Source: Rhizobium sp. R634 (GTDB taxonomy: Bacteria; Pseudomonadota; Alphaproteobacteria; Rhizobiales; Rhizobiaceae). Taken from it: a DNA stretch of 64,000 nt. Each line of letters begins with the position of its first letter. Positions within the stretch are counted from its first letter, which is position 1. Shown here one piece after another: positions 26,162 to 34,809 of this stretch. The notes beneath the pieces were generated by a model. The model saw only the letters and a list, made by a program, of their open reading frames with translations. It did no database searches and had not been told where the DNA came from. The stretch covers positions 186,001-250,000 of the forward strand of contig NZ_LOKW01000004.1 in the NCBI RefSeq assembly GCF_002211305.1, written 5' to 3'. The position numbers and the translations under genes were made by a program.

Positions 26162-27490
26162 ATGACCCGTTCACGGCAATTGCGCCTCGGCGCCTTCATG
26201 CGTCCCGTCAGCCTGCATACCGGCGCTTGGCGCTATCCTGGTTCCTATCCCGACGCCAACTTCAATTTCGCCCATCTGAAGTCTTTCGCGCAGGCGCTGG
26301 AACGGGCGAAATTCGACGCCTTCTTCATGGCCGACCACCTCGCCGTGCTCAACATGCCGGTCGAGGCGCTCAGGCGCAGCCACACGGTAACCTCCTTCGA
26401 GCCCTTCACATTGTTGTCGGCGCTGGCCGCTGTAACGGAGCGTATCGGCCTCGTTGCCACCGCTTCCACCACATTCGACGAGCCCTATCATATCGCCCGG
26501 CGTTTCGCCTCGCTCGATCACATCAGCGGCGGCCGCGCCGGCTGGAACATCGTCACCACGTCCAACCCCGACGCCGCGCTGAATTTCGGCCTCGACGAAC
26601 ATGTAGAGCATGGCGAGCGTTATCACCGCGCCCGGGAATTCTACGATGTCGTGACCGGCCTGTGGGACAGCTTCGCCGACGATGCCTTCATCCGCGACCG
26701 GGAAAGCGGCCTGTTCTTCGATCCTGACAAGATGCATGTGCTCGGCCACAAGGGGGAGGAGCTCAGCGTCCGCGGGCCGCTCAATATTGCCCGCCCGCCG
26801 CAGGGCTGGCCGGTCATCGTCCAGGCCGGCCAATCCGATCCCGGCCGCCAGTTGGCCGCCGAGACCGCCGAAATGGTCTTCTGTTCGCCGCGCGATCTTG
26901 CCGCCGGCAAGGCGCTTTATGCCGATATCAAGGGCCGCATGGAAGCGATCGGCCGCCACCGCGACCATCTGAAAATCCTGCCTGCCGCCTTCGTCATCGT
27001 CGGCGATAGCATCGAGGAGGCCCGCGCCAAACGTGCCGCGCTCGATAGCCTGGTGCATTACGACAGCGCCATCGCCTCGCTTTCGATCGCACTCGGTCAT
27101 GATGCTTCAGGTTTCGATCCCGACGCCCCCCTGCCGGCCGATATTCCCGATACCAATGCCAGCAAGACAGGCCGCGCCCAGGTGCTGAAGCTTGCCGCCG
27201 AGGAGAACCTGACCGTGCGCCAGCTGGCGCAGCGCTACGGCGGCTATGCCGGCCTCGCCTTCGTCGGCACGCCGGCCAGCATTGCCGACGAGATGGAACG
27301 CTGGTTGGAGGAGGAAGGCTCGGACGGTTTCAATATCGTCTTCCCCTATCTGCCGCAGGGTCTTCTTGACGTCACCGAGCGACTGGTTCCGGAGCTTCAG
27401 CGCCGCGGCCTGTTCCGCAGCGAATATCAAGGCACGACGCTGCGCGAGCATCTTGATTTGCCGCGGCCGGAGAACCGGTTTTTCGCCTAA
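26162..27490 (+). CDS. Flavin-dependent monooxygenase, NtaA/SnaA/DszA family
   Basis: This 442-residue LLM-class monooxygenase is a second member of the NtaA/SnaA/DszA family in the cluster. It shows LRLGAFMRPVSLHTGAWR at the N-terminus and GGRAGWNIVTTSNP near residue 122. ATG 26162 is favoured by TGAGGA a few bases upstream; ATGs at 26117 and 26150 are less likely. It is divergent from the DszC-type gene at 24674, so the two probably share a regulatory region. The substrate is unknown, but an organosulfur compound fits the surroundings. Confidence 0.85.
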   Translation: MTRSRQLRLGAFMRPVSLHTGAWRYPGSYPDANFNFAHLKSFAQALERAKFDAFFMADHLAVLNMPVEALRRSHTVTSFEPFTLLSALAAVTERIGLVATASTTFDEPYHIARRFASLDHISGGRAGWNIVTTSNPDAALNFGLDEHVEHGERYHRAREFYDVVTGLWDSFADDAFIRDRESGLFFDPDKMHVLGHKGEELSVRGPLNIARPPQGWPVIVQAGQSDPGRQLAAETAEMVFCSPRDLAAGKALYADIKGRMEAIGRHRDHLKILPAAFVIVGDSIEEARAKRAALDSLVHYDSAIASLSIALGHDASGFDPDAPLPADIPDTNASKTGRAQVLKLAAEENLTVRQLAQRYGGYAGLAFVGTPASIADEMERWLEEEGSDGFNIVFPYLPQGLLDVTERLVPELQRRGLFRSEYQGTTLREHLDLPRPENRFFA

Positions 27491-27517
27491 GGTAAATGAG
27501 GCATCGCTGCCCGTCGC

Positions 27518-27949
27518 TCAGCTCCGCGCGCCGGCCGGGCGCCAGGGATCGACGCATTCGACCCCGAAGGGGATGAAATGCGCGACATTGCGCGTCACGA
27601 GTTTCAGCTCGTGTTCCAGTGCAGTGGCAGCGATCATCCCGTCAGCGGAGGGGCGCTTGTCCGAGGTTGGCAGCAGGCCGGCCCGGCTGGCTGTCGCTGT
27701 ATCAAACGGCAGGATGCGGTTGGCGAATTCGACAAGCACGATTTCATCCATCCAGCGGCGCAGATCCTCGGCAAAGTTGGGATCTCTTGTCTGCTCACGT
27801 TGGATGCCGAATTGGATTTCCATGATCGTTACCGCCGAAAGATACGCGTCGGCAACAGAAAATTCCTTCATGAACCCCTGGAATTCCAGCGCCTGTCGCT
27901 CGACCCTCCGCGCGGCCGAGACAACATTCGTATCGAGCAGGAATGCCAT
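27518..27949 (-). CDS. PIN-domain toxin, VapC family
   Basis: This 143-residue protein has the acidic residues of a PIN-domain ribonuclease: Asp6 in LLDTN, Glu44 in IMEIQFG and Asp103 in SADGMIAA, followed by TRN near residue 120. VapC toxins cut tRNA or rRNA and are held inactive by a cognate antitoxin. The gene starts at the last base of the antitoxin stop codon, as usual for such pairs. All key residues seem present, so it should be active. Confidence 0.86.
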   Translation of the reverse strand: MAFLLDTNVVSAARRVERQALEFQGFMKEFSVADAYLSAVTIMEIQFGIQREQTRDPNFAEDLRRWMDEIVLVEFANRILPFDTATASRAGLLPTSDKRPSADGMIAATALEHELKLVTRNVAHFIPFGVECVDPWRPAGARS

Positions 27950-28209
27950 CAGAACTCGACCGTTCTGTTATCGAAGTCCAGTCGCTCGGGCTCGAATTCC
28001 CTTTCGTCAGCCTGCGGATCGCGCAGTGCGGCAAAGAGAGTCTTCGGCGCCTTCCAGTTCTCTTGGAATTCCGCATAGCTGACAAGCACATAGGCCGCCT
28101 CTCCGTGATCGGTGATCACGAGCGGACGCTCGCTCGCCTCCTTCTTCGCCTTACTCGGATTCTGGTTGAAGGCGGCGCTGGTCATGAAGGACATTTTCAT
28201 CGAAATCAT
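27949..28209 (-). CDS. Phd/YefM-family antitoxin
   Basis: This 86-residue protein carries the Phd/YefM pattern: an N-terminal DNA-binding half (ASERPLVITDHGEAAYVLVSYAEF, written here only as a region near residues 26-49) and an acidic C-terminal tail that would wrap around the toxin. Several in-frame ATGs (28209, 28200, 28194, 28185) make the exact start uncertain. It precedes the toxin in one transcript and probably represses its own promoter. Confidence 0.82.
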   Translation of the reverse strand: MISMKMSFMTSAAFNQNPSKAKKEASERPLVITDHGEAAYVLVSYAEFQENWKAPKTLFAALRDPQADEREFEPERLDFDNRTVEF

Positions 28210-28211
28210 CC

Positions 28212-28242
28212 ATACTACATTTACTCAGAAATATACTACATT
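28212..28242 (-). promoter_or_regulatory. Direct repeats, probable antitoxin operator
   Basis: AATGTAGTAT occurs twice on the minus strand (28242-28233 and 28221-28212), exactly 21 bases apart, or two helical turns. One copy overlaps the -10 element and the other the start of the transcript. This is the arrangement expected for autoregulation by the antitoxin or the complex. Confidence 0.5.
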
Positions 28243-28257
28243 CAATTCACTTTACAA
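28230..28257 (-). promoter_or_regulatory. Sigma-70-like promoter of the toxin-antitoxin operon
   Basis: On the minus strand TTGTAA (28257-28252) and TATATT (28235-28230) are separated by 16 bases. Transcription would begin near 28223, only about 14 bases before the first antitoxin ATG. Confidence 0.55.
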
Positions 28258-28301
28258 GGTCGCGAGGACAGAGCCTGCTCGGGCAAACAGGAAAACAGTC
28301 C

Positions 28302-29372
28302 TCAGACCATCGCCTCAATCTCAAAGGCATCGCTTTCCCCCTGCACCAGTTCCAGCGGCCAGATGATGTTGCGGCCGCAATCCGGGTAGAGCTCGCGATA
28401 AGCCGGCATGTTGGCGAGAAGCATTTCGCCGAGCGCTATGCCGAGATCGTAGAGCGACATGCGGAAACAGCTGAGCGAGGGCTGCAGGAAGCGTGCGCGC
28501 GGCGCATCGCGGAAGCCGATCACCGCGAGGTCGCGGCCGGGCACGATGCCCGATTCCATCATGCGACGGTAAAGGCCGATCGCCATCAGCTCGTAGATCA
28601 GGACCACCGCCGTTGGCCGGTCCTCAAGCAGCAGCAGTTCATGCGCCGCCTGATAGCCGCCCTGTTCGCTCGACTTGACGCGGATGACGAGCGACGGATT
28701 GAAGGGGATGCCATGCTTTTCGAGCGCACGGCGATAGCTTTCGACAAAGACATAGCCGAGGTTGACCTCGCTTGAGGGCGCGGTGATCGCAATTCGGCGG
28801 TGGCCGCGCGCGGCCAGCCGTTCGACGGCGCGTTCGGCGACGCCTTCGAAATCGAGGTCGATCCAGGGGAAATTGCCGGCCGAAAGACTGCGGCCGACGG
28901 CAGCGAAGGGGATCCTTGCCCGCGAGAGTAGATCGATACGGCGATCGATGCGCTGCGTGTTCGAGATGATCATCGCATCGACGACACGCCGCGCCACCAT
29001 GCGCTTCAGATATTCGCACGGGTCCTCGTCGCTCGGGCAGGGCAGCATGAGCAGATCGAGCTTGTGGCGGGCAAAGACATGCTGCAGGCCGCTGGTGACG
29101 CCGAGGAAGAAGTTGTCGGCATTTTCCACCGCTTCCTGACTCGATTCGATCATCAGGCCGATGACCTTCGTCTCTCCCTGCCGGAGGCTCCGCCCCGACT
29201 GGTTGGCGACATAACCAAGCTCCTCGGCCGCCGCCAGCACGCGCCGGCGAGTTTCCTCGTTCACATCGGGCTTACCGTTCAGCGCCCGGGAAACCGTGCC
29301 GATCGAAATATCAAGGTGCTCAGCGAGCTGACGAATCCCTCTCATTGACGACGGTTTTCCCTTGGTCCGCAT
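28302..29372 (-). CDS. LacI-family transcriptional regulator
   Basis: This 356-residue regulator has a helix-turn-helix at about residues 10-35 (IRQLAEHLDISIGTVSRALN) and the hinge ANQSGRSLRQG, followed by a sugar-binding-like effector domain. Its start is either 29372 or ATG 29345; both have weak ribosome-binding sites. It is divergent from the dehydrogenase operon at 29482 and probably represses it through the palindrome at 29421-29434. Confidence 0.88.
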   Translation of the reverse strand: MRTKGKPSSMRGIRQLAEHLDISIGTVSRALNGKPDVNEETRRRVLAAAEELGYVANQSGRSLRQGETKVIGLMIESSQEAVENADNFFLGVTSGLQHVFARHKLDLLMLPCPSDEDPCEYLKRMVARRVVDAMIISNTQRIDRRIDLLSRARIPFAAVGRSLSAGNFPWIDLDFEGVAERAVERLAARGHRRIAITAPSSEVNLGYVFVESYRRALEKHGIPFNPSLVIRVKSSEQGGYQAAHELLLLEDRPTAVVLIYELMAIGLYRRMMESGIVPGRDLAVIGFRDAPRARFLQPSLSCFRMSLYDLGIALGEMLLANMPAYRELYPDCGRNIIWPLELVQGESDAFEIEAMV

Positions 29373-29390
29373 TTTCGCGATTGGCCTCTA

Positions 29391-29420
29391 TTGACAGTTC
29401 AAAATGTTTTCGCCTACAGT
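29391..29420 (+). promoter_or_regulatory. Sigma-70-like promoter of the 29482-36820 operon
   Basis: A perfect TTGACA (29391-29396) is followed after 18 bases by TACAGT (29415-29420), a four-of-six match to the -10 consensus. The operator palindrome begins at the next base. Confidence 0.5.
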
Positions 29421-29434
29421 CGTAAACGTTTACG
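29421..29434 (+). promoter_or_regulatory. Perfect 14-bp LacI-type operator
   Basis: CGTAAACGTTTACG is a perfect palindrome centred on CG. It sits directly after the -10 element and in the gap between the LacI gene and the dehydrogenase gene. Its position over the transcription start suggests repression. The same promoter-operator layout is seen at 3373-3420. Confidence 0.65.
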
Positions 29435-29481
29435 GGGTGCGTGTCACGAGGAGAGTTGGCGCCATTCCATCGGAGGAAATC

Positions 29482-30516
29482 GTGAAATTCAGTGCCATTC
29501 TGTGCGGGTGCGGAGCTATGTCCAAAGGTTGGTTGCGCGCCATCGCGTCCAACCCTGAGCTCGCCGATTCCATCGCCATCGTCGGCCTTGTCGACCTGAA
29601 CCGGGAGACGGCGGAAAAGCTCGCCGCCGAGTTCGGTCTGGACGGCGCCGTCATCGGCTCTGAGCTTTCCGAAGTCATCGCTGCGACGAAGGCCGATCTC
29701 GTCTTCGATATCGTCATTCCGGCCGCCCGGTACGACGTCGTTTCGACGGCGCTGAGAGCAGGGTGCCATGTGCTCAGCGAAAAGCCGATGGCGGCCTCGC
29801 TCGCCGAAGGTGCCGCGCTGATCGATCTCGCCGCGGAAACCGGCCGCATCCACGCCGTCATTCAGAACCGCCGCTTCATATCGGGTGTCCGGCGCCTGCG
29901 CCGTTTCGTTGACAGCGGCGCGATCGGCGAACTGACCGGCATTCACTGCGACTTCTTCCTCGCGCCGCATTTCGGTGGCTTCCGCGAGGAAATGGACAAT
30001 GTGCTTCTTCTCGACATGGCGATCCATACTTTCGACGCGGCCCGCTTCGTCGCGGACAGGAAGCCGCTCGCCGTCTATTGCGTCGAGCGCAATCCGAAAG
30101 GTTCCTGGTATCGGCACGGCGCTTCGGCAAACGCCATCTTCGAATTTTCCGACGATATCGTCTTCACCTATCGCGGCTCCTGGTGCGCCGAAGGCGAGCG
30201 CACGAGCTGGGAAAGCCAGTGGCGTCTCGTCGGCTCGAAGGGAATGCTGACCTGGGACGGTGAGGAGAATTTCAAGGCTGCCATCGCCGGCGAAGAGCCC
30301 GGCCTTCTCCGTGGCTCTGCTTCCGTAAACGTTCCCGGTCCCGAACATGACGAGGAAACCCACGGCCACGCCAGCGTCATCGCCGATTTCATTGCGGCGA
30401 TCCGCGGCGGCAGGCAGCCCGAAACCGTCAATTCCGACAATATCAGAAGCCTTGCCATGGTCTTCGGCGCGATCGAAAGCGCAAAGACCGGCCGGCGCAT
30501 TGAAATTTCAGCATAG
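29482..30516 (+). CDS. Gfo/Idh/MocA-family dehydrogenase
   Basis: This NAD(P)-dependent dehydrogenase has 344 residues. The nucleotide-binding motif ILCGCGAMSKGW is at residues 5-16 and the catalytic-site motif SEKPMA is near residue 95. GTG 29482 is chosen because GGAGG stands 5 bases before it. An upstream frame start at 29404 would put coding sequence across the operator. The family oxidises sugars and inositols or acts on related carbonyls. It is the first gene of an operon with an isomerase and an ABC importer. Confidence 0.87.
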   Translation: MKFSAILCGCGAMSKGWLRAIASNPELADSIAIVGLVDLNRETAEKLAAEFGLDGAVIGSELSEVIAATKADLVFDIVIPAARYDVVSTALRAGCHVLSEKPMAASLAEGAALIDLAAETGRIHAVIQNRRFISGVRRLRRFVDSGAIGELTGIHCDFFLAPHFGGFREEMDNVLLLDMAIHTFDAARFVADRKPLAVYCVERNPKGSWYRHGASANAIFEFSDDIVFTYRGSWCAEGERTSWESQWRLVGSKGMLTWDGEENFKAAIAGEEPGLLRGSASVNVPGPEHDEETHGHASVIADFIAAIRGGRQPETVNSDNIRSLAMVFGAIESAKTGRRIEISA

Positions 30517-30527
30517 GATGAAGTGAC

Positions 30528-31430
30528 GTGAGCAATCCCGCAAAATCAATTCGCATCGGCACCATGGTCAGCGGCAACAAGGGCGATGCCGCCCAGCGCA
30601 TCGGCCAGATTGCCGACCTCGGCTTCGAAAGCTTCGAGCCCTTCTTCTGGCAGACGACAAAGGGACAGGACCTTGCCGAACTCGGCAAGCGCTGCCTCGA
30701 TGCGATCGGCGACCGCGACATCACCATCTCGACGCTCGGCATGTTCGGCAATCCGCTTGAGGAGACGGCGATCGACCTCGAGACCCTGCAGGGCTGGAGA
30801 GACTGCATCGACAATGCCCATCATTTCGGCGCGACCTGCGTCGCCGGTTTCACCGGTCGCGTCCGCGGCAAGCCGCTGACCGACAGCCTTGCGCGCTACA
30901 AGCAGATCTGGAGCGAACTCGCCAAGCGCGCCGCCGACAAAGGCATCAGGATCGCCTTCGAAAATTGCGCCATGGACGGCAACTGGGCAAGCGGCGACTG
31001 GAACATCGCCCATAATCCCGACGCCTGGGAGCTGATCTTCAACGAGACGCCGGATGATCATATCGGGTTGGAATGGGAGCCGTGCCATCAGATGGTCTAT
31101 CTGATCGATCCCATGCCGCAGATCCGCAAATGGGCGCACAAGATCTTCCATGTCCACGGCAAGGACGCGACCATCCGCTGGGAAGTCATCAAGGAGCACG
31201 GCATCTTCGGCAAGGAGAAGTTCGTCTTCATGCGCACGCCGGGCTTTGGCGATAGCAACTGGACCGACATCATTTCCGAGCTGCGCCTCGCCGGCTGGTC
31301 AGGCTCGATCGACATCGAAGGCTGGCACGACCCGGTCTATCGCGACGAACTGGAAATGACCGGTCAAGTCTACGCGTTGAACCACCTCAAGCATGCCCGG
31401 GGCGGCGAATTCGTCGTCGATCCGGTCTGA
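30528..31430 (+). CDS. Sugar phosphate isomerase/epimerase-family TIM barrel
   Basis: This 300-residue protein has a xylose-isomerase-like TIM barrel. Metal and acid-base residues are apparent at IAFENCAMDG near residue 142, GLEWEPCHQ near 182, IFHVHGKDA near 207 and SIDIEGWHDP near 259. It starts at GTG 30528, 11 bases after the dehydrogenase stop. Neighbouring dehydrogenase and isomerase genes often act in sequence on a keto-sugar or keto-inositol. Confidence 0.84.
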   Translation: MSNPAKSIRIGTMVSGNKGDAAQRIGQIADLGFESFEPFFWQTTKGQDLAELGKRCLDAIGDRDITISTLGMFGNPLEETAIDLETLQGWRDCIDNAHHFGATCVAGFTGRVRGKPLTDSLARYKQIWSELAKRAADKGIRIAFENCAMDGNWASGDWNIAHNPDAWELIFNETPDDHIGLEWEPCHQMVYLIDPMPQIRKWAHKIFHVHGKDATIRWEVIKEHGIFGKEKFVFMRTPGFGDSNWTDIISELRLAGWSGSIDIEGWHDPVYRDELEMTGQVYALNHLKHARGGEFVVDPV

Positions 31431-31441
31431 TGATATCGTGG

Positions 31442-31462
31442 CCGGCAAGGAGGAATTGCCGG
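31442..31462 (+). other. Short inverted repeat before binding-protein gene
   Basis: CCGGCAA (31442-31448) and TTGCCGG (31456-31462) form a 7-bp stem with a 7-base loop in the 61-base gap before the binding-protein gene. No T-run follows, so it is more likely an RNA-processing or stabilising hairpin than a terminator. Confidence 0.35.
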
Positions 31463-31491
31463 AACGGGGATAACCACAAAGGAGGAGAACC

Positions 31492-32724
31492 ATGGCTATC
31501 CGCAAATATGCAATTCTCGGCGCTCTGGCGCTTGCAGGCGTTTCGCTTTTCGGCCTCTCGGCCAAGGCCGAGGACGTCACCCTGACGCTTTGGTCGCTTG
31601 ATAAGGATATCCAGCCGGCGCCGAACCTCGTCAAGGAATTCAATGCCCAGAACAACGGCATCAAGATCGAATACCGGCTGATCCAGTTCGATGACGTCGT
31701 CACCGAGGCGATGCGCGCCTATGCCACCGGCCAGGCGCCCGACATCATCGCCGTCGACAATCCGGAGCATGCGCTGTTCTCGTCGCGCGGCGCCTTCCTC
31801 GACCTCACCGACATGATCTCGAAGTCGACCGTCATTAAACCGGAGAATTATTTCCCCGGGCCGCTGAAGTCGGTCGAATGGGACGGCAAATATTACGGCG
31901 TGCCGAAGGCGACCAACACGATCGCGCTCTACTACAACAAGGATATGTTCAAGGCGAAGGGTCTAGACCCGAACAAGCCGCCGCAGACCTGGGACGAACT
32001 GGTCGAGGATGCGCGCAAGCTCACCGACCCCGCCAAGAACGTCTATGGTCTCGCTTTCTCGGCCAAGGCCAACGAGGAGGGCACCTTCCAGTTTCTTCCC
32101 TGGGCCCAGATGGGCGGCGGCAGCTATGAGCACATCAACGCCGATGGCGCGGTGAAAGCGCTGGAGGTCTGGAAGACGATCATCGACGAGAAGCTCGCTT
32201 CTCCCGACACTCTGACGCGCGGCCAGTGGGATTCCACAGGCACCTTCAATTCCGGCAATGCGGCAATGGCGATCTCGGGTCCATGGGAGCTCGATCGCAT
32301 GACGCAGGAAGCGAAATTCGACTGGGGCGTCACCCTGCTTCCGGTTCCAAAGGAAGGTGCCGAGCGCTCGTCCGCCATGGGTGACTTCAACTGGGCGATC
32401 TTCGCCACCAGCAAACACCCGGCCGAAGCCTTCAAGGCGCTTGAATATTTCGCCTCGCAGGACGACAAGATGTTCAAGAATTTCGGCCAGCTCCCGGCCC
32501 GTTCCGACATCTCGATCCCTGAGACAGGCCAGCCGCTGAAGGACGCCGCCCTCAAGGTCTTCCTCGAACAGCTGAAATACGCCAAGCCGCGCGGCCCCCA
32601 CCCGCAATGGCCGAAGATCTCCAAGGCGATCCAGGATGCCATCCAGGCGGCGCTGACCGGCCAGATGAGCCCGAAGGACGCGCTCGACCAAGCCGCGGAT
32701 AAGATCAAGGCTGTGCTTGGGTGA
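31492..32724 (+). CDS. ABC transporter periplasmic binding protein, family 1
   Basis: This 410-residue family-1 binding protein has a clear signal peptide ending AKA-ED. It carries typical ligand-domain patterns such as [16 protein letters not shown] near residue 78, [16 protein letters not shown] near 137 and [13 protein letters not shown] near 258. AAAGGAGGAGAACC precedes ATG 31492. It is separated from its permease genes by 355 bases that hold repeats. Sugars or polyols are the likely ligands. Confidence 0.9.
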   Translation: MAIRKYAILGALALAGVSLFGLSAKAEDVTLTLWSLDKDIQPAPNLVKEFNAQNNGIKIEYRLIQFDDVVTEAMRAYATGQAPDIIAVDNPEHALFSSRGAFLDLTDMISKSTVIKPENYFPGPLKSVEWDGKYYGVPKATNTIALYYNKDMFKAKGLDPNKPPQTWDELVEDARKLTDPAKNVYGLAFSAKANEEGTFQFLPWAQMGGGSYEHINADGAVKALEVWKTIIDEKLASPDTLTRGQWDSTGTFNSGNAAMAISGPWELDRMTQEAKFDWGVTLLPVPKEGAERSSAMGDFNWAIFATSKHPAEAFKALEYFASQDDKMFKNFGQLPARSDISIPETGQPLKDAALKVFLEQLKYAKPRGPHPQWPKISKAIQDAIQAALTGQMSPKDALDQAADKIKAVLG

Positions 32725-32746
32725 GGCGCGGTTCGGCGCAGCCGAA

Positions 32747-32996
32747 GCAATCGATCCAGTGAATCGATTGCAGCGACGAACGCCCGAAGCGGAAGCGCAG
32801 GGCTGGGGGTGCCTCTTGCTCCCCCTTCTCCCCAGCGGGGAGAAGATGCCCAACGGGCAGATGAGGGGGGTGAGGAGCGAAGCGACGAGCGTTCTGAACG
32901 CAAGTGAAGAACAGCAAACGCCGAGCCTGCCGCCCCCTCATCCGGCTGCCGCCACCTTCTCCCCGCTGGGGAGAAGGGGACTACCCACCGATGGCG
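32747..32996. repeat. Rhizobial intergenic repeat with paired palindromes
   Basis: This element fills most of the 355-base gap between the binding-protein and permease genes. GCAATCGAT/ATCGATTGC form a 9-bp hairpin (32747-32771). Two further palindromes, 32825-32845 and 32956-32976, each have CTTCTCCCC/GGGGAGAAG arms around a 3-base centre and are exact reverse complements of each other. The similarity continues outward to GATGAGGGG, so the pair forms one large inverted repeat. Its sequence is of a kind I associate with rhizobial genomes. I see no gene within it. Confidence 0.7.
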
Positions 32997-33079
32997 AAGG
33001 CCATTAACCATTTCCTCCCGGCAGGGGCCGTCTCCCGCATCATGCGCCAGGCGGCCCCGATCGGAGCATCGGAGGACGC

Positions 33080-33982
33080 ATGAAGAGGATCCTGATGAGC
33101 GTCAGGGACGGCCGCGGTTTCGATATCGTGCTCGTCGCTTTCCCGCTCGGCTTTCTGTTCCTGATGGCGGGGCTGCCGCTCATCTACAATGTGGTGATGA
33201 GCTTCCAGGAGGTTGACATGTTCAGCCTCGGCACTTTCTCGCGCCCCTTTGTCGGCTTCAAGAATTACACCGACCTCTTCGCGCAGCCGGAAACGCTGCC
33301 GATTCTCTATAACACCGTCATCTTCGTAACCGGCTCCATCGCCGGCCAGTTCCTGATCGGCTTCGGCCTGGCGCTGTTCTTCTGGGTCAATTTTCCCGGA
33401 GCCTCATGGATGCGCGGGCTGTTTCTCGTCTCCTGGGTGATGCCCGGCCTCGTCGTCGGCGCCATCTGGAACTGGATTCTCTCGGGCGATTTCGGCGTGC
33501 TGAATTTCATCCTCAGGGAAAGCGGCATCATCTCCGGAAATATCTTCTGGCGCTCGGATCCGCATTACTCGCTTTATGCCGTGATCATCGCCAATATCTG
33601 GCTCGGCACCTCGTTCAACATGATCCTGCTGTCCGTCGGGCTTGCCGGCATTCCCGCCGATCTCTACGAAGCGGCCGAACTCGATGGCGCTAATGTCTGG
33701 CAGCGCTTCTGGACGATTACACTGCCGATGATGCGCTCGACCATCGGCGCCATCATCGCGCTCGGCCTGATCTTCACCCTGCAGCAGTTCGATCTCTTCG
33801 CCGCGATCACCTCGGGCGGGCCGAACAATTCCTCCAACGTCACACAATATTGGGCCTGGGACCTTTCCTTCCGGCAATACGACTTCGCCAAGGGCGCGAC
33901 GATCTCCGTCATCATGATCGTCTTCGTCATGTTCGCGTCCGTCGTCTACGTCCGCTCCACACGTCATGAGGTGCGCGGATGA
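33080..33982 (+). CDS. ABC sugar permease, MalF/UgpA-like
   Basis: This 300-residue inner-membrane protein has six hydrophobic segments and the EAA motif AAELDGANVWQRFWTITLP near residue 195. GGAGGACGC precedes ATG 33080. It overlaps the next permease gene by 4 bases. Despite the 97-base-plus repeat region upstream, it must serve the binding protein at 31492, as no other partner is nearby. Confidence 0.9.
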   Translation: MKRILMSVRDGRGFDIVLVAFPLGFLFLMAGLPLIYNVVMSFQEVDMFSLGTFSRPFVGFKNYTDLFAQPETLPILYNTVIFVTGSIAGQFLIGFGLALFFWVNFPGASWMRGLFLVSWVMPGLVVGAIWNWILSGDFGVLNFILRESGIISGNIFWRSDPHYSLYAVIIANIWLGTSFNMILLSVGLAGIPADLYEAAELDGANVWQRFWTITLPMMRSTIGAIIALGLIFTLQQFDLFAAITSGGPNNSSNVTQYWAWDLSFRQYDFAKGATISVIMIVFVMFASVVYVRSTRHEVRG

Positions 33983-34809
33983 GCATGACCACGAACCGCG
34001 ACCGGCTGATGCTGGCAATATCGATCGTCATGGCGGCGATCTATCTCTTCCCGCTCTACTGGATGTACATCACGGCGCTGAAAAGCGGCTCGGAGATGTT
34101 CGCAACGCCGCCGAGCTTCTGGCCGGCAGCCCCCCAATGGGGCACCTACACCTATGTCTGGGAAAGCCGCGACATGGGCCGCTATCTCTGGAATTCGCTG
34201 ATCATCGCGCTCGGCGCCATGACGCTGATCACCGTGCTCGGCGTCGGCTGTGCTTACGTGCTCGCCAGATACCGCAACGTCTGGGTCGATGTAGGCCTGT
34301 TCCTGATCCTGATGCTGCAGGTCCTACCGGCATCGCTGATGATCACGCCGATCTTCGTCGGCTTCTCGCAGATCGGTTTGCTCAACTACCCGCGCCTTGC
34401 CGTCGTCATCGCAATTGCGGCAAAGAGCATGCCCTTCTTCGTCGTCCTGGTGAGGGCCACCTTCATGAGCGTTCCTCAGGAACTGGAGGAAGCAGCCCTC
34501 GTCGACGGCAATTCGCGCGTCGGCGCCTTCTTCAACATCGTGCTGCCGCTCGCCCGCAACGGCATCCTCGTCAGCGCCATCCTGATCTTCATGCAGGCCT
34601 TCGGCGAATTCGTCTATTCGAAGTCGATGATCCAGGCGGCCGAGCTTCAGCCGGCAAGCGTTGGTCTCAACTCCTTCATGGGGCCGAACACCAACGAGTG
34701 GAACAACATCATGGCCTACGCCACGATGTATGTGACGCCGATCCTTGCCATCTTCGTTCTCTTGCAGCGCCGCATCGTATCCGGCCTCACCTCTGGAGCC
34801 CTCAAATGA
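33979..34809 (+). CDS. ABC sugar permease, MalG/UgpE-like
   Basis: This 276-residue permease has a first helix near residues 12-32 and the EAA motif AALVDGNSRVGAFFNIVLP near residue 172. Its ATG overlaps the previous stop and its own stop overlaps the ATPase start, the usual pattern of coupled subunits. Confidence 0.9.
   Translation: MSMTTNRDRLMLAISIVMAAIYLFPLYWMYITALKSGSEMFATPPSFWPAAPQWGTYTYVWESRDMGRYLWNSLIIALGAMTLITVLGVGCAYVLARYRNVWVDVGLFLILMLQVLPASLMITPIFVGFSQIGLLNYPRLAVVIAIAAKSMPFFVVLVRATFMSVPQELEEAALVDGNSRVGAFFNIVLPLARNGILVSAILIFMQAFGEFVYSKSMIQAAELQPASVGLNSFMGPNTNEWNNIMAYATMYVTPILAIFVLLQRRIVSGLTSGALK

Noticed and set aside
29404-29481. Upstream extension of the dehydrogenase gene
   Set aside because: It would place coding sequence over the operator palindrome and lacks a ribosome-binding site, unlike GTG 29482.
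30324-30336. GTAAACGTT sequence resembling the LacI operator
   Set aside because: It matches only part of the palindrome, lies within a coding region, and is likely chance.
33966-34805. Long open frame running into the ATPase gene
   Set aside because: It crosses the MalG-like permease in another phase, has no domain before ATG 34806, and only the part after that is an ATPase.
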